Of a stretch of 64,000 nucleotides of DNA, positions 16,980 through 27,741 are shown in pieces. The stretch's first letter is position 1. Every line of letters begins with the position of its first letter. The notes beneath the pieces are model-generated. The model was not told where the DNA came from. It saw nothing but the letters and a program-made list of their open reading frames with translations, and did not search any database. The position numbers and the translations under genes are program-made. Origin of the DNA: Levilactobacillus zymae DSM 19395 (GTDB taxonomy: Bacteria; Bacillota; Bacilli; Lactobacillales; Lactobacillaceae); NCBI RefSeq assembly GCF_001434115.1, contig NZ_AZDW01000034.1:138654-202653 (forward strand), given 5' to 3'.

Positions 16980-18230
16980 ATGCAAGCGGAAATTATTGCA
17001 GTGGGAACGGAAATTTTACTAGGACAAGTCGTCGATACAAATTCGGCCTTTATCGCCCAGGAGCTCGCGAGTGCGGGCATTGAGGTGTACTACCATTCGC
17101 TAGTGGGCGACAATGCCGACCGACTAACGGCCGTGCTGGAACAGGCACGGTCGCGCAGTGATCTGGTGGTGATCAGCGGTGGGCTGGGACCGACCAAGGA
17201 CGATTTGACCAAGCAGACGGTCGCCCAACTCCTAGGCGTCAAGCTGGTCGAAGACGCGGCGGCTATGACCAAGATTCAGGCCCACTTTGCCACGACGGAC
17301 CGGCCGTTGACGCCCAATAACCGGCTCCAGGCGTTGTATTTGGCCGGGAGCCAACCCTTAAAGAACCTGACGGGGATGGCGGTAGGAGCCTTCTATCAAG
17401 ACCCCCACGGCGCGGATATGATGTTATTACCCGGGCCGCCGAGTGAACTAGAACCAATGTTTATTCACGAAGCGTTACCGGCCCTAAAGCACGCCTACGA
17501 ACGGCACGAATACTTGACGTCACGCGTGTTACGATTCTTTGGCATCGGGGAGAGTCAACTGGTGACCCAGCTGAGTGACCTGATCGATGGGCAGACCAAC
17601 CCGACGATTGCTCCGTACGCTAAACGCAATGAGGTGACCCTGCGGTTAACGGCCCAGACTACGGAAACGGCGTCGGCGGAAGCGTTATTGGACCAAATGA
17701 CGGCCACCATCCAGGAACGTGTCGGCGACTACCTCTACGGGTACGGTGACGATAATAGCCTAGCCAACGTGGTGGTCCACCAGTTGATTGCGCAGCACCT
17801 GACGATTACGGGGGCTGAGAGTTTAACGGCCGGTGAGTTTCAGAGTACGATTGGGAGCGTGCCGGGGGTCTCGGCCGTCTTTCCGGGGGGATTCGTGACG
17901 TACGCCAATCGCGCCAAACACCAATTACTCGGGATTCCGCAACACATCATCGATACCCAGGGCGTGGTCAGTGAGGCCACGGCCAAGGAAATGGCCGAAC
18001 GCGCCCGGCAATTGCTGGATACCGATTTGGCGTTGAGCTTTACGGGAGCGGCCGGGCCGGATAGCCTGGAAGGCCACCCCGCCGGGACCGTGTGGCTAGG
18101 CTTAGCCCAACGGGGACAAGCGCCCCAGGCGAAGTTGATGCACTTTGCGGGCACCCGCAGCGACGTGCGCATGCGGTCCGTTTTGAGTGGTTTGGATTGG
18201 CTACGGCGAACGCTCCCGACCGAAAAATAA
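16980..18230 (+). CDS. cinA: CinA family protein (competence/damage-inducible; NMN deamidase/pyrophosphatase type)
   Basis: Two-domain protein: an N-terminal MoaB-like domain (AEIIAVGTEILLGQVVDTN, then SGGLGPTKDDLT) and a C-terminal CinA amidase-like domain (TGAESLTAGEFQSTIGSVPGV, then SFTGAAGPD). Family members have pyrophosphatase activity on ADP-ribose or nucleotides and nicotinamide-nucleotide amidase activity. In streptococci cinA is co-expressed with recA in competence. Length of 416 aa is normal. GTG 16974 is in frame, but GAGGAGG better serves ATG 16980. recA follows with its own promoter and LexA box. Confidence 0.92.
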   Translation: MQAEIIAVGTEILLGQVVDTNSAFIAQELASAGIEVYYHSLVGDNADRLTAVLEQARSRSDLVVISGGLGPTKDDLTKQTVAQLLGVKLVEDAAAMTKIQAHFATTDRPLTPNNRLQALYLAGSQPLKNLTGMAVGAFYQDPHGADMMLLPGPPSELEPMFIHEALPALKHAYERHEYLTSRVLRFFGIGESQLVTQLSDLIDGQTNPTIAPYAKRNEVTLRLTAQTTETASAEALLDQMTATIQERVGDYLYGYGDDNSLANVVVHQLIAQHLTITGAESLTAGEFQSTIGSVPGVSAVFPGGFVTYANRAKHQLLGIPQHIIDTQGVVSEATAKEMAERARQLLDTDLALSFTGAAGPDSLEGHPAGTVWLGLAQRGQAPQAKLMHFAGTRSDVRMRSVLSGLDWLRRTLPTEK

Positions 18231-18232
18231 GG

Positions 18233-18246
18233 GGAACTTTTGTTCT
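18233..18246 (+). promoter_or_regulatory. LexA (SOS) box upstream of recA
   Basis: GAAC-TTTT-GTTC at 18234-18245 matches the GAAC-N4-GTTC core of the Gram-positive LexA/DinR box. It sits about 10 bp upstream of the recA -35. Confidence 0.75.
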
Positions 18247-18254
18247 CTTTTCGC

Positions 18255-18283
18255 TTGCATTCTGGGAACAAAATCGGTATAGT
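18255..18283 (+). promoter_or_regulatory. Promoter of recA
   Basis: TTGCAT (18255-18260) and TATAGT (18278-18283) with a 17-bp spacer, 39 bp before the start codon. Confidence 0.75.
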
Positions 18284-18322
18284 ATTACTTGAATATTTAA
18301 GAGCAACTAAAGGAGGATTTGG

Positions 18323-19495
18323 ATGGCTGACGAACGACAAGCAGCGTTAGACAAAGCGCTGAAGAAGATCGAAAAGGACTTCGGTAAGGGGTCCATCATG
18401 CGGATGGGCGACGATACCAAGATGCAAATCTTGACCGTCCCATCTGGCTCGTTGGCTTTAGACGTAGCCTTAGGAGTCGGCGGTTACCCGCGGGGACGGA
18501 TTGTAGAAATCTACGGTCCCGAATCGTCTGGGAAAACCACGGTGGCCTTACACGCGGTTGCCGAAGTGCAAAAGCGTGGGGGCACGGCGGCTTACATTGA
18601 TGCCGAAAACGCCCTCGATCCCGCCTATGCGACGGCTTTAGGTGTCGATATCGACAACTTACTGTTATCCCAACCAGATACCGGGGAACAGGGACTCCAA
18701 ATCACGGATGCCCTGGTGTCCTCCGGAGCCGTGGATATCGTGGTCGTCGATTCGGTGGCGGCCTTAGTACCACGGGCCGAAATTGAAGGCGAAATGGGTG
18801 ACGCCCACGTGGGGTTGCAGGCCCGGTTAATGTCACAAGCGCTCCGGAAGTTATCGGGGACCATTAACAAGACCAAGACCATTGCGTTGTTCATTAACCA
18901 AATTCGGGAAAAAGTCGGCGTGATGTTCGGGAACCCCGAAGTAACGCCCGGTGGCCGGGCCTTGAAGTTCTACTCGACGATTCGTTTGGAAGTTCGTCGG
19001 GCCGAACAGATCAAGAACGGGACGGACGTCATTGGGAACCGGACCCGAATCAAGGTCGTGAAGAACAAGGTTGCGCCGCCGTTTAAGAAGGCCGAAGTGG
19101 ACATCATGTACGGTCACGGGATTTCCCAAACGGGTGAACTGCTCGACATGGCGGTGGAAAAAGACATCGTGGATAAGAGTGGCTCATGGTACTCGTACGG
19201 TGAAGACCGGATCGGCCAAGGCCGGGAGAACGCCAAGCAATACCTAGCGGATCATCCGGACATGATGGCGGAAGTCAATCAACGGGTGCGGGCCGCGTAT
19301 GGGGTAGCCGATGAGGACGCTGCTACGACCGACACGAAGGATACTAAGGCGGATAAGACCAAGGACGGCGCTAAAGCCGATACCAAGGCAACGCCTAAGG
19401 ATGCCGCGACGAAGCCGGCGCCCAAGGTGGATACCACGCCCGGGACGCCCGGTAATTCCGGCGCCACGGTGATTCAACCCAATCATCATAAATAA
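18323..19495 (+). CDS. recA: Recombinase RecA
   Basis: DNA-dependent ATPase for homologous recombination and activation of LexA self-cleavage. The start [21 protein letters not shown] is typical, Walker [10 protein letters not shown] is near residue 65, and Walker B is [11 protein letters not shown] near 140. The L2-loop region [22 protein letters not shown] is intact. Length of 390 aa exceeds the usual 350 because of a C-terminal tail of about 60 residues rich in Asp, Thr, Lys and Ala (from about residue 330), a common lactobacillus feature. ATG 18323 follows AAAGGAGG. Preceded by a LexA box and followed by a terminator. Confidence 0.97.
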   Translation: MADERQAALDKALKKIEKDFGKGSIMRMGDDTKMQILTVPSGSLALDVALGVGGYPRGRIVEIYGPESSGKTTVALHAVAEVQKRGGTAAYIDAENALDPAYATALGVDIDNLLLSQPDTGEQGLQITDALVSSGAVDIVVVDSVAALVPRAEIEGEMGDAHVGLQARLMSQALRKLSGTINKTKTIALFINQIREKVGVMFGNPEVTPGGRALKFYSTIRLEVRRAEQIKNGTDVIGNRTRIKVVKNKVAPPFKKAEVDIMYGHGISQTGELLDMAVEKDIVDKSGSWYSYGEDRIGQGRENAKQYLADHPDMMAEVNQRVRAAYGVADEDAATTDTKDTKADKTKDGAKADTKATPKDAATKPAPKVDTTPGTPGNSGATVIQPNHHK

Positions 19496-19505
19496 CGTCA
19501 AAAAT

Positions 19506-19536
19506 GGTTTGAGCCGGTGAGCTCAAGCCTTTTTTT
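19506..19536 (+). terminator. Terminator of recA
   Basis: GGTTTGAGC pairs with GCTCAAGCC (one G-U) around CGGTGA, then T7. Confidence 0.88.
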
Positions 19537-19665
19537 GTGGGGTCAAGTGGCCCCAATAACGCCTCCATGACCCCCTAGTTGGCCGGTCAAGGGTGGAGAT
19601 TGACGGCTTCAGCTGCAGAATAGGGAACTGGTGGTGAACTTCGTGCGGCTTTCTGGTGAGTTTAG

Positions 19666-19694
19666 TTGACAGGCTTGGTGGCAACTATTAAAAT
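19666..19694 (+). promoter_or_regulatory. Promoter of rny
   Basis: Consensus TTGACA (19666-19671) and TAAAAT (19689-19694) with a 17-bp spacer. About 80 nt of untranslated leader follow. No known element was recognised in that leader. Confidence 0.75.
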
Positions 19695-19776
19695 TGAATT
19701 TGTGTCAGTTATCATACAAACATCTTAAAAAGTCTGATTTTTAATTAGTCATTTTTGATGATGCGGAGGTGGAATC

Positions 19777-21336
19777 ATGAGTGTTCCAAGCATAATCCTC
19801 GCAATCATCGCTATCGTTGTTGGTGTCGTGGGTGGTTATTATCTACGGAAATCCGTCCATGAACGCAAGTTAGATGCTGCTAAGTACACGGCCAAGGGTG
19901 TGTTAGCAGAGGCTCACAAGCAAGCCGAGACGGCTACTAAAGAGGCACTACTCAGTGCTAAAGAGGACAGTCATCAGTATCGTGCGGAAGTCGAACAGGA
20001 GCTCAAGCAACGCCGAGCCGAAGTTCAGAAGCAAGAAGATCGGTTGATTCAACGGGAAGAAACGTTGGATCGCAAAGACAACTCGTTGGAGAAGCGTGAA
20101 AACGCCTTGAACCGACGGGATAAAAAGTTGAGCGCTGAAGAGCAGAATTTGACCAAAAAGCAACAACAAGCAGACTCACTGATTGAAAAACGGCAGACGG
20201 CGGTTGAATCCGTCGCTGCTCTCTCCCAGGAAGACGCACGTGACCTGATCATTTCCGAAGCCAAAACGGCTTTGGCCGGGGAACGGGCAAAAATGATTAA
20301 GGAAAGCGAAGAAACCGCTCGCAAGACGGCCCAGGCCAACGCCAAGGACTTGATTGTTTCCGCGATTCAACGGAGTGCCGCCGATATGGTGACCGAAACC
20401 ACGATTACCGTGGTCACGTTACCTAACGACGACATGAAGGGTCGAATCATCGGTCGGGAAGGTCGGAATATTCGGACCTTAGAGACGTTGACCGGAATCG
20501 ATTTAATTATCGACGATACGCCGGAAGCCGTCGTCTTGAGTGGCTTCGATCCGTTACGACGCGAAGTCGCGAAGATTGCGTTAGAGAAATTGATTCAAGA
20601 CGGCCGGATTCATCCGGCACGAATCGAAGAAATGGTGGCCAAAGCCAAGAAGGAGCTGGGCGAACACGTCCGCGAACTCGGGGAACAGGCAACCTTTGAT
20701 TTGGGAATTCATTCCATGCATCCCGAGTTGATCAAACTCGTGGGCCGGTTGAATTTCCGGATTTCTCATGGGCAAAATGCGTTAGCCCATTCCATTGAAG
20801 TGGCGAAGATCACTGGGGTCTTAGCCGCCGAACTCGGTGAGGATGTTACGTTAGCAAAACGTGCAGGATTACTACATGATATTGGCCGCGCTGCAGAGCA
20901 CGAAGATGATAGTTCGTACATCACGCTCGGAACTGAACTGGCGAAGAAGTACCGGGAAAGTTCGACCGTGGTGAACGCCATCGCCGCTCAAGCAGACCAA
21001 ACGGCGCCGCAATCCGTAATTGCGGAACTGGTCAGCACCGCGGATACGATTTCCGCGACCCGACCAGGCGCACGGTCGGATTCCCTGGAAAGTTACATTC
21101 ACCGCTTAGACAAGCTAGAAACGATCGCCAACCAGTTTGACGGCGTCGATCATAGTTTTGCCATCCAAGCGGGCCGGGAAGTTCGCGTGATTGTGCGGCC
21201 GGAGAAGATTTCCGATACGGATGCCGTGGTCTTGGCCCGCGACATCAAGAAACAAATTGAAGGCGACCTGGATTACCCAGGCCACGTCAAGGTTTCCGTG
21301 ATTCGGGAAGTTCGGTCAGTTGAATATGCAAAATAA
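19777..21336 (+). CDS. rny: Ribonuclease Y
   Basis: Membrane-anchored endoribonuclease that initiates mRNA decay in Firmicutes. An N-terminal membrane helix (residues 4-22, [19 protein letters not shown]) is followed by a long coiled coil (about 30-190, rich in E, K, Q and R), a KH RNA-binding domain ([15 protein letters not shown] near 228) and an HD hydrolase domain with [12 protein letters not shown] near 365. Length of 519 aa is standard. ATG 19777 has GCGGAGG upstream. ymdB follows, an arrangement widely conserved in Firmicutes. Confidence 0.96.
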   Translation: MSVPSIILAIIAIVVGVVGGYYLRKSVHERKLDAAKYTAKGVLAEAHKQAETATKEALLSAKEDSHQYRAEVEQELKQRRAEVQKQEDRLIQREETLDRKDNSLEKRENALNRRDKKLSAEEQNLTKKQQQADSLIEKRQTAVESVAALSQEDARDLIISEAKTALAGERAKMIKESEETARKTAQANAKDLIVSAIQRSAADMVTETTITVVTLPNDDMKGRIIGREGRNIRTLETLTGIDLIIDDTPEAVVLSGFDPLRREVAKIALEKLIQDGRIHPARIEEMVAKAKKELGEHVRELGEQATFDLGIHSMHPELIKLVGRLNFRISHGQNALAHSIEVAKITGVLAAELGEDVTLAKRAGLLHDIGRAAEHEDDSSYITLGTELAKKYRESSTVVNAIAAQADQTAPQSVIAELVSTADTISATRPGARSDSLESYIHRLDKLETIANQFDGVDHSFAIQAGREVRVIVRPEKISDTDAVVLARDIKKQIEGDLDYPGHVKVSVIREVRSVEYAK

Positions 21337-21343
21337 GTCAGAG

Positions 21344-21372
21344 AAGCTAGGCCAATTGGTCCTAGCTTTTTT
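21344..21372 (+). terminator. Terminator between rny and ymdB
   Basis: AAGCTAGG pairs with CCTAGCTT around CCAATTGGT, which can itself fold, then T6. Confidence 0.82.
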
Positions 21373-21393
21373 ACGTCATGGACGAAAAAAGCA

Positions 21394-21402
21394 TGGTAAA
21401 AT
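21394..21402 (+). promoter_or_regulatory. Candidate promoter of ymdB-mutSL (extended -10)
   Basis: TGG followed by TAAAAT (21397-21402) forms an extended -10. The -35 region is weak. Confidence 0.5.
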
Positions 21403-21464
21403 AGACAATATTTATAACGACGGGGGTCGCCGCTAGAGTGGCCCGTCAAGATAGGGGTACAAAG

Positions 21465-22262
21465 ATGCGTATTTTGTTTGTTGGTGACGTGGTTGGAAAC
21501 GTTGGGCAGGCCATGATTCACGAGTATTTGCCACAACTCAAGCGGGATTTGAAACCGCAAGTCACCATCGTTAACGGTGAAAATTCCACGCCGGTGGGCC
21601 GGGGAATCAGTTACAAGATTTATAAGCAACTCTTAAAGGACGGCGCCGATGTAGTCACCATGGGCAATCACACCTGGGATAACGCCGAACTGTTTGACTT
21701 CATCGATGACGCCAACCGGTTGGTCCGCCCCGCTAATTTCCCGGGACCAACGCCCGGTCAGGGGTGGACCAAGATTAAGGTCAACCAACAGACGCTCGCC
21801 GTGGTCAACTTACAGGGCCGGGTCTTCATGAATCAGTTAGTCGACGATCCGTTTGCCATGATGGCCGACTTAGTGGACGAGCTCGACACGCCGTTTGTCT
21901 TCGTTGACTTCCACGGGGAGGTCACCAGCGAGAAACGGGCCTTTGCCATGCGCTTCACCGGTGACGTGTCGGCGGTGGTCGGCACCCACACCCACGTGCA
22001 GACCAGCGACGCGCAGGTCTTAGACCACCAGACGGCCTTTTTGACCGAGGTGGGGATGACCGGTCCGGCCGATAGCATCTTAGGCATGCAGGCCGATAGC
22101 GTCATTACTAAATTCGAAAACCAACGTCCGGCGCGGTATACGGTCCAAGAACAGGGTCCCGGACTCCTCTCCGGTTGTGTGATCGATCTCAACGACAAGA
22201 CGGGCCACGCGACCGCCATTCACGAGATTCTGATCAGCCCGCAACACCCGTACCAAAGCTAA
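21465..22262 (+). CDS. YmdB-family metallophosphoesterase
   Basis: Cytoplasmic calcineurin-like phosphoesterase of the TIGR00282/YmdB family. The Bacillus member cleaves 2',3'-cyclic nucleotides and influences biofilm and motility decisions. Metal-binding motifs are LFVGDVVGNVG (residues 4-14), NGENST, MGNHTWDN near 68 and GTHTHVQTSD near 175. Length of 265 aa is usual. TAGGGGT gives correct spacing for ATG 21465; the in-frame upstream extension from 21438 does not have one. It lies directly after rny and 31 bp before mutS. Confidence 0.92.
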   Translation: MRILFVGDVVGNVGQAMIHEYLPQLKRDLKPQVTIVNGENSTPVGRGISYKIYKQLLKDGADVVTMGNHTWDNAELFDFIDDANRLVRPANFPGPTPGQGWTKIKVNQQTLAVVNLQGRVFMNQLVDDPFAMMADLVDELDTPFVFVDFHGEVTSEKRAFAMRFTGDVSAVVGTHTHVQTSDAQVLDHQTAFLTEVGMTGPADSILGMQADSVITKFENQRPARYTVQEQGPGLLSGCVIDLNDKTGHATAIHEILISPQHPYQS

Positions 22263-22293
22263 GCGCTAAAAACGGAAGGATGACACATTTTTC

Positions 22294-24993
22294 ATGAGTA
22301 GTACACCAAAACAAACGCCAATGATGGCCCAGTACCAGAAAATCAAGGATCAATATCCCGACGCCTTTCTGTTTTACCGGCTGGGGGACTTTTACGAGAT
22401 GTTTAACGAGGACGCCGTCAAAGGGTCCCAACTCCTGGAACTGACCCTGACCACCCGGAGCCATAGCGCGAAGAACCCGATTCCCATGTGTGGGGTGCCG
22501 CACAAGGCCGTGCAAAACTACATTGATATCCTGGTGGACCAGGGGTATAAGGTCGCCATCTGCGAACAGATGGAGGACCCGAAGCTGGCCAAGGGCATGG
22601 TCAAACGTGAGGTCATTCAACTGGTCACCCCCGGGACCCAGACCGATACCGGGGCGGCCGGCGCCAAGCGCAACAACTATTTAACGGCGCTGATCATGCC
22701 CCAACCCGACCATTACGGGTTGGCCTACACCGACCTGTCGACCGGGGAACTGAAAGTGGCCGCCATCGACAATCTGACCACGGTGATGAACGAACTCATG
22801 AGCCTGCAGACCAAGGAAGTCGTGGTGGACGCCAGCGTCCCGACCGACCTCACGGACCGGCTGAAAAAGCTGGGCCTGTTGGTCTCCCAACAGTTGGCCG
22901 TGCAACCGAGTTCGGAAGTCAGCTACGTGGAACAGGACCTGACCGACCCGCGGCTCATCCAGGTCGTGGGCCTGCTGGTGACCTACGTGACCGTGACGCA
23001 AAAGCGCAGCCTCGCGCACCTGCAACGGGCCCTGGCTTACCGCCCGACGGCATTTTTGAAGTTCGACCACTCGTCGCAGGTCAATCTGGAACTGACCCAG
23101 AACCTGCGGACCAAGAAAAAGTCCGGGACGTTGTTGTGGTTGTTAGACGAGACCAAGACCGCGATGGGTGGCCGACTGCTCAAACAATGGTTGGACCGGC
23201 CCTTGATCGACCGGGCCCAGATTGAAGACCGTCAAGCCAAGGTCGGGGCGTTACTCGACCACTATTTCGAACGCAACAGCCTCCAAGACGAACTGGTCAA
23301 GGTCTATGACCTAGAACGGTTAGCCGGGCGGGTGGCCTTCGGTAGTGTCAACGGGCGCGACCTGATCCAACTGCAAACGTCGCTGGAACAGGTTCCCCAA
23401 ATTAAGCACACTTTAGAAGAGCTCGACGAGGCCGTCTTTGACCCGATGCTCGACCAGCTCGACCCGGTCAGTGACGTGGCCGCGGCGATTCGGGCGGCCA
23501 TCGTGCCGGAACCGCCGCTGTCGGTGACCGACGGTGGGGTGATTCGCGACGGGTATAACGACCAGCTCGACACCTACCGCGACGCCATGCGCAACGGCAA
23601 GAAGTGGCTGGCCGAGATGGAGGCTCACGAACGCGAGGTCACGGGCATCAATAACCTGAAGATCGGGTACAATCACGTTTTCGGTTACTACATCGAAGTC
23701 ACCAAGGTTAACCTGAATAAGCTACCGGCCGACCGTTACGAACGCAAACAAACGTTGGCCAACGCCGAACGGTTTTCCACGCCGGAACTCAAGGAAAAGG
23801 AACGCCTGATCTTAGAGGCCGAAGAAAAGTCGGTCGCCCTGGAATACCAGCTGTTCGTGGACCTGCGCGAACAGGTCAAGCAGGCCATCACCCGGCTACA
23901 AACGCTGGCCGCCGCAATTGCCAGCTTAGACGTGCTCCAAAGTTTTGCGGTGGTCAGCGAAGACTACCACTTTGTGAAGCCGACCTTTACGCCGGACCAC
24001 GTCTTAGACATCCAGCAGGGCCGACACCCCGTGGTCGAAAAGGTGCTGGGCCGCCAATCTTACGTACCCAACGACGTGACCATGCCCGACGATACCAATA
24101 TTTTGCTGATCACCGGGCCCAACATGTCCGGGAAGAGTACCTACATGCGGCAACTGGCCTTGACCGTGATCATCGCGCAGATGGGCTGTTTCGTGCCCGC
24201 CGAAAAGGCGCAAATGCCGATTTTTGACCAGATCTTTACGCGTATCGGGGCGGCCGACGACCTGATCTCGGGCCAGAGTACCTTCATGGTCGAAATGCAG
24301 GAGGCCAACCGGGCGTTAAGCCAGGCGACGGCCAACAGTCTGATCCTGTTCGACGAGATTGGGCGGGGAACGGCGACCTACGACGGGATGGCGTTAGCCC
24401 AGGCCATCGTGGAATACGTCCACAACAAGGTCCACGCCAAGACCCTGTTTTCGACCCACTACCACGAACTGACGGCGCTGGACACGGTCCTCCCGCAATT
24501 GAAAAACGTGCACGTGGGGGCCGTGGAACAAGACGGCGACCTGGTCTTCTTGCACCAAGTGCAGCCTGGTCCGGCCGATAAGTCCTACGGGATCCACGTG
24601 GCCAAGTTAGCGGGGATGCCGGATTCGCTCCTGCACCGCGCCGACGTGATCTTACAAGAACTCGAACAACAGGCGGCCGCGGCGCCGACCGTGACCAAAG
24701 CCGTGATCACGGGGCAGGAGACCGCGGCCGTTGCCCCGGTAACCGCGCCGGTAAATCCGCCGGCCGGCCCAGCTTCGGCGGCGCCAGAACCAACGGTCAC
24801 CGCCCCCGAACCGGCCGCTACCGACGCGACCGTTGGCGCCGACCAACAGTTGTCGCTATTTACGGACGAACCGGAACTCAACCCCACGCAGGCCAAGGTC
24901 TTAGACCAATTGAAGGACCTGAACCTGATGGGGATGACGCCGATGGCCATCATGAACCAGGTTTATCAGTGGCAACAGAAGCTCAATAAATAA
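22294..24993 (+). CDS. mutS: DNA mismatch repair protein MutS
   Basis: Recognises mismatches and recruits MutL. The mismatch-binding domain starts with [30 protein letters not shown], carrying the Phe-x-Glu wedge (FYEMF). Walker [10 protein letters not shown] is near residue 610 and Walker [12 protein letters not shown] is near 690. Near the C-terminus, QLSLF (852-856) matches the beta-clamp binding motif of Bacillus-type MutS. A linker of about 60 residues rich in Ala, Pro, Thr and Val (about 792-850) precedes it and makes the protein long (899 aa). It begins 31 bp after ymdB and is followed 29 bp later by mutL. Confidence 0.97.
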   Translation: MSSTPKQTPMMAQYQKIKDQYPDAFLFYRLGDFYEMFNEDAVKGSQLLELTLTTRSHSAKNPIPMCGVPHKAVQNYIDILVDQGYKVAICEQMEDPKLAKGMVKREVIQLVTPGTQTDTGAAGAKRNNYLTALIMPQPDHYGLAYTDLSTGELKVAAIDNLTTVMNELMSLQTKEVVVDASVPTDLTDRLKKLGLLVSQQLAVQPSSEVSYVEQDLTDPRLIQVVGLLVTYVTVTQKRSLAHLQRALAYRPTAFLKFDHSSQVNLELTQNLRTKKKSGTLLWLLDETKTAMGGRLLKQWLDRPLIDRAQIEDRQAKVGALLDHYFERNSLQDELVKVYDLERLAGRVAFGSVNGRDLIQLQTSLEQVPQIKHTLEELDEAVFDPMLDQLDPVSDVAAAIRAAIVPEPPLSVTDGGVIRDGYNDQLDTYRDAMRNGKKWLAEMEAHEREVTGINNLKIGYNHVFGYYIEVTKVNLNKLPADRYERKQTLANAERFSTPELKEKERLILEAEEKSVALEYQLFVDLREQVKQAITRLQTLAAAIASLDVLQSFAVVSEDYHFVKPTFTPDHVLDIQQGRHPVVEKVLGRQSYVPNDVTMPDDTNILLITGPNMSGKSTYMRQLALTVIIAQMGCFVPAEKAQMPIFDQIFTRIGAADDLISGQSTFMVEMQEANRALSQATANSLILFDEIGRGTATYDGMALAQAIVEYVHNKVHAKTLFSTHYHELTALDTVLPQLKNVHVGAVEQDGDLVFLHQVQPGPADKSYGIHVAKLAGMPDSLLHRADVILQELEQQAAAAPTVTKAVITGQETAAVAPVTAPVNPPAGPASAAPEPTVTAPEPAATDATVGADQQLSLFTDEPELNPTQAKVLDQLKDLNLMGMTPMAIMNQVYQWQQKLNK

Positions 24994-25022
24994 AGTTTAA
25001 TCACACGAAAGGAAGGGTCACA

Positions 25023-27041
25023 ATGGCGAAAATTCATGAATTAGCCTCGGTGTTAGCCGATCAGATTGCGGCGGGTGAAGTGGTGGAACGCCCCGCCTCC
25101 GTGGTCAAGGAATTAGTGGAAAACGCCATTGACGCCCACAGTACCCAAATCGACATCACGGTCGAAGAGGCCGGTCTCAAACGCATCTCGGTGGTCGACG
25201 ACGGCGACGGGATCGCCGATGACGACACCGAAATGGCGTTCAAACGGCACGCGACCAGTAAGATCACCGACCGCCGCGACCTGTTCAAGGTCCAGTCTTT
25301 GGGCTTTCGGGGCGAAGCGTTACCCAGTATTGCTTCCGTGGCGGACGTGACGCTGACCACCTCGACCGGCGGTGTGGGGACTCTGATCCACAACGTGGGC
25401 GGCCACATCGTCGCCCACGAACCCGCGGCGGCGCGGAAGGGGACCGACATTACGGTCACCGACCTGTTCGGCAACGTGCCAGCGCGACTGAAATACCTGA
25501 AGTCGCCGACCACCGAACTGTCAAAGATCACCGATATCGTGAACCGTATCGCGCTGAGTTATCCCGACATCGCGTTTTCGCTGGTGCATAACGGCCGGGA
25601 ACTGACCCGGACCAGTGGGCGCGGCGACCTCCAACAGGTGATCGCCGGTATCTACGGGGTGCAGAGTGCCCGGAAGATGGTGGCGATTGCCGGGGAGAAT
25701 TCCGACTTTAAGGTGACCGGTTACGTTAGCTTACCCGAATTGACGCGGGCCAGTCGCCAGTACATTTCCATCCTGCTCAACGGCCGCTACATCCACAACT
25801 ACCAGCTCAGTAAGGCCTTGGTGGCGGGGTACGGGTCGAAACTCATGGTCGGGCGTTACCCGTTAGCGGTGCTCGCCATCACCATGGACCCGCTATTGGT
25901 CGACGTGAACGTGCACCCGACCAAGCAGGAGGTCCGAATCAGTCAGGAACCCGAGTTGACCCAGTTGATTCAAAAAACGGTGTTCGACCGGTTGGCTCAG
26001 GAGAATTTGATTCCGGACGTCTTTAACGAACTACCGCAGACCAAGTCGCACGAACGCGCTAGCGACCAGCTGACCATGGCGTTAAACGACGCGTCGCAGA
26101 AGTACACGCCGACCACGGGCCCGACCTTGACGCACCGCGAGCCGGCACCGCGACCGACCGCAACGCCCACGTCTCAATCGGCCCCCACGACCGCGCAACC
26201 GACGCCCTCAGCGCCGATTGCGGCGGGTCCGGCCCCGTTGAGTACCCCGGCGACCAGTCCGGTGGAACCCGTGATGGTGCAGAAAAAAGCGGAGTTAAAC
26301 TTGCCGCTGGTGCAACAGTTTGACGCCAAGTACCAACACGAGGGGAAGGTCTGGGCGTTGGGTACGCCGGCGCCGGAATCAGCCGCCCCGGCGAAGACCG
26401 CGGCCACGCCGCTCCCGACGACTCCGCGGTTTCCGCAGTTGCGTTATCTGGGACAGGTCCACGGCACCTACCTGTTGGCCGAGGCCGACGATGGGTTGTA
26501 TCTGATCGACCAACACGCCGCCCAAGAACGGGTGAACTACGAGTTCTACCGGCAGGCGATTGGGGAGGTCAGCGACGACGAACAGAAGCTTTTAGTGCCC
26601 ATCGTGCTGGATTACCCCACCACCGACGTCTTGGCCTTAAACGACCACCTAGACACCTTAGCCAGCGTGGGGCTCAACCTCGAATCGTTTGGTCCGAACA
26701 GCTTTATCGTCCACGAACACCCGACCTGGTTTAAGGCGGGGCAGGAGACCGACACCATCAAGGAAATGATCGACTGGGTCTTACGGGATGGTAAGCTGAC
26801 CGTGGCAGCGTTTCGGGAAAAGACGGCCATCATGATGAGCTGTAAACGCGCCATCAAGGCCAACCACCACTTAGACGATCAGCAGGCCCGGGCCTTACTG
26901 GTCAAGCTGGCCACGGCCGAAAACCCGTTTAACTGCCCGCACGGTCGCCCCGTGTTGGTCCACCTGACCGACCAGGACCTGGAACGCCTGTTCAAACGCA
27001 TCCAGGATCCGCACCACAGCGGGGATGACTGGGGCGAGTAG
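25023..27041 (+). CDS. mutL: DNA mismatch repair protein MutL
   Basis: GHKL ATPase and nicking endonuclease of mismatch repair. N-terminal ATPase motifs include [17 protein letters not shown] and [12 protein letters not shown]. The C-terminal domain carries [12 protein letters not shown] from residue 496, the DQHA-x2-E-x4-E metal motif of endonuclease-active MutL, and ACKRAIK-like ([11 protein letters not shown]) and CPHGRPV zinc-site motifs. The two domains are joined by a long Pro/Ala/Thr linker (about 356-466). Length is 672 aa. GAAAGGAAGG precedes ATG 25023. Translationally close to mutS. Confidence 0.97.
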   Translation: MAKIHELASVLADQIAAGEVVERPASVVKELVENAIDAHSTQIDITVEEAGLKRISVVDDGDGIADDDTEMAFKRHATSKITDRRDLFKVQSLGFRGEALPSIASVADVTLTTSTGGVGTLIHNVGGHIVAHEPAAARKGTDITVTDLFGNVPARLKYLKSPTTELSKITDIVNRIALSYPDIAFSLVHNGRELTRTSGRGDLQQVIAGIYGVQSARKMVAIAGENSDFKVTGYVSLPELTRASRQYISILLNGRYIHNYQLSKALVAGYGSKLMVGRYPLAVLAITMDPLLVDVNVHPTKQEVRISQEPELTQLIQKTVFDRLAQENLIPDVFNELPQTKSHERASDQLTMALNDASQKYTPTTGPTLTHREPAPRPTATPTSQSAPTTAQPTPSAPIAAGPAPLSTPATSPVEPVMVQKKAELNLPLVQQFDAKYQHEGKVWALGTPAPESAAPAKTAATPLPTTPRFPQLRYLGQVHGTYLLAEADDGLYLIDQHAAQERVNYEFYRQAIGEVSDDEQKLLVPIVLDYPTTDVLALNDHLDTLASVGLNLESFGPNSFIVHEHPTWFKAGQETDTIKEMIDWVLRDGKLTVAAFREKTAIMMSCKRAIKANHHLDDQQARALLVKLATAENPFNCPHGRPVLVHLTDQDLERLFKRIQDPHHSGDDWGE

Positions 27042-27066
27042 TCCATCTTAATTTTTTCCGGAATTA

Positions 27067-27075
27067 TGGTACAAT
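27067..27075 (+). promoter_or_regulatory. Candidate promoter of ruvAB (extended -10)
   Basis: TGG followed by TACAAT (27070-27075), 42 bp before ruvA. No LexA box was found here by eye, so ruvAB does not look SOS-controlled. Confidence 0.6.
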
Positions 27076-27116
27076 TTAAATGCAAACATACGTTTTCTTA
27101 AAGGAGCTAAACTGGC

Positions 27117-27719
27117 ATGTATGAATACCTGCGGGGAACCGTGGCGGCGGTGACGCCCGACCATATCGTGGTGGACGTTCACGGCGTCGGCTACCTGGTC
27201 AACACGGCTAACCCCTACCGCTACACGGTCGACGAGCAAGTGACCATCTATGTTTATCAGGCTGTCAGCGATTCGGCCCAGACCCTTTACGGGTTTAGTG
27301 ACTACGCGGAAAAGCAACTCTTCTTGAAATTGATCGCGGTCAGCGGCATTGGGCCGAAGAGTGCCCTGGCGATTCTCGCCAACCCGGACCATCAAGGGTT
27401 GATGCTGGCTATCAAGACCAACGACGTCAGTTTTCTGACCAAGTTTCCCGGCGTGGGCAAGAAGACGGCCGGCCAGCTGGTCTTGGATCTGCAAGGCAAG
27501 CTCGACGATTTGGCTCCGGCCGAGACGCCGGACCTCTTCGAACCGGAGACCGTCACGACTGGCGAGGGCAACGCCCAACTCGACGACGCCTTAGCTGCGT
27601 TACTGGCGCTTGGCTACCGCGAAACGGCCATCAAGAAGGTGACCCCCAAGTTACGGCAATTTGCGGGGCACGATACCAACGATTATCTCAGTGAAGGGTT
27701 ACGTTTATTGACCAAGTAA
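27117..27719 (+). CDS. ruvA: Holliday junction branch migration protein RuvA
   Basis: Binds four-way junctions and loads RuvB. It has the N-terminal OB domain ([26 protein letters not shown]), a helix-hairpin-helix region ([18 protein letters not shown], then [19 protein letters not shown]) and a C-terminal RuvB-contact domain ([15 protein letters not shown]). Length of 200 aa is normal. AAGGAG lies 10 nt before ATG 27117. ruvB starts 22 bp later. RuvC is not present, as is usual in Firmicutes, which use RecU. Confidence 0.96.
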   Translation: MYEYLRGTVAAVTPDHIVVDVHGVGYLVNTANPYRYTVDEQVTIYVYQAVSDSAQTLYGFSDYAEKQLFLKLIAVSGIGPKSALAILANPDHQGLMLAIKTNDVSFLTKFPGVGKKTAGQLVLDLQGKLDDLAPAETPDLFEPETVTTGEGNAQLDDALAALLALGYRETAIKKVTPKLRQFAGHDTNDYLSEGLRLLTK

Positions 27720-27741
27720 GGTCAGAAAGGAGGGGTCGGTC

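Noticed and set aside
27060..27120. LexA box at ruvAB
   Set aside because: No GAAC-N4-GTTC pattern was found in the gap, so SOS control was not called.
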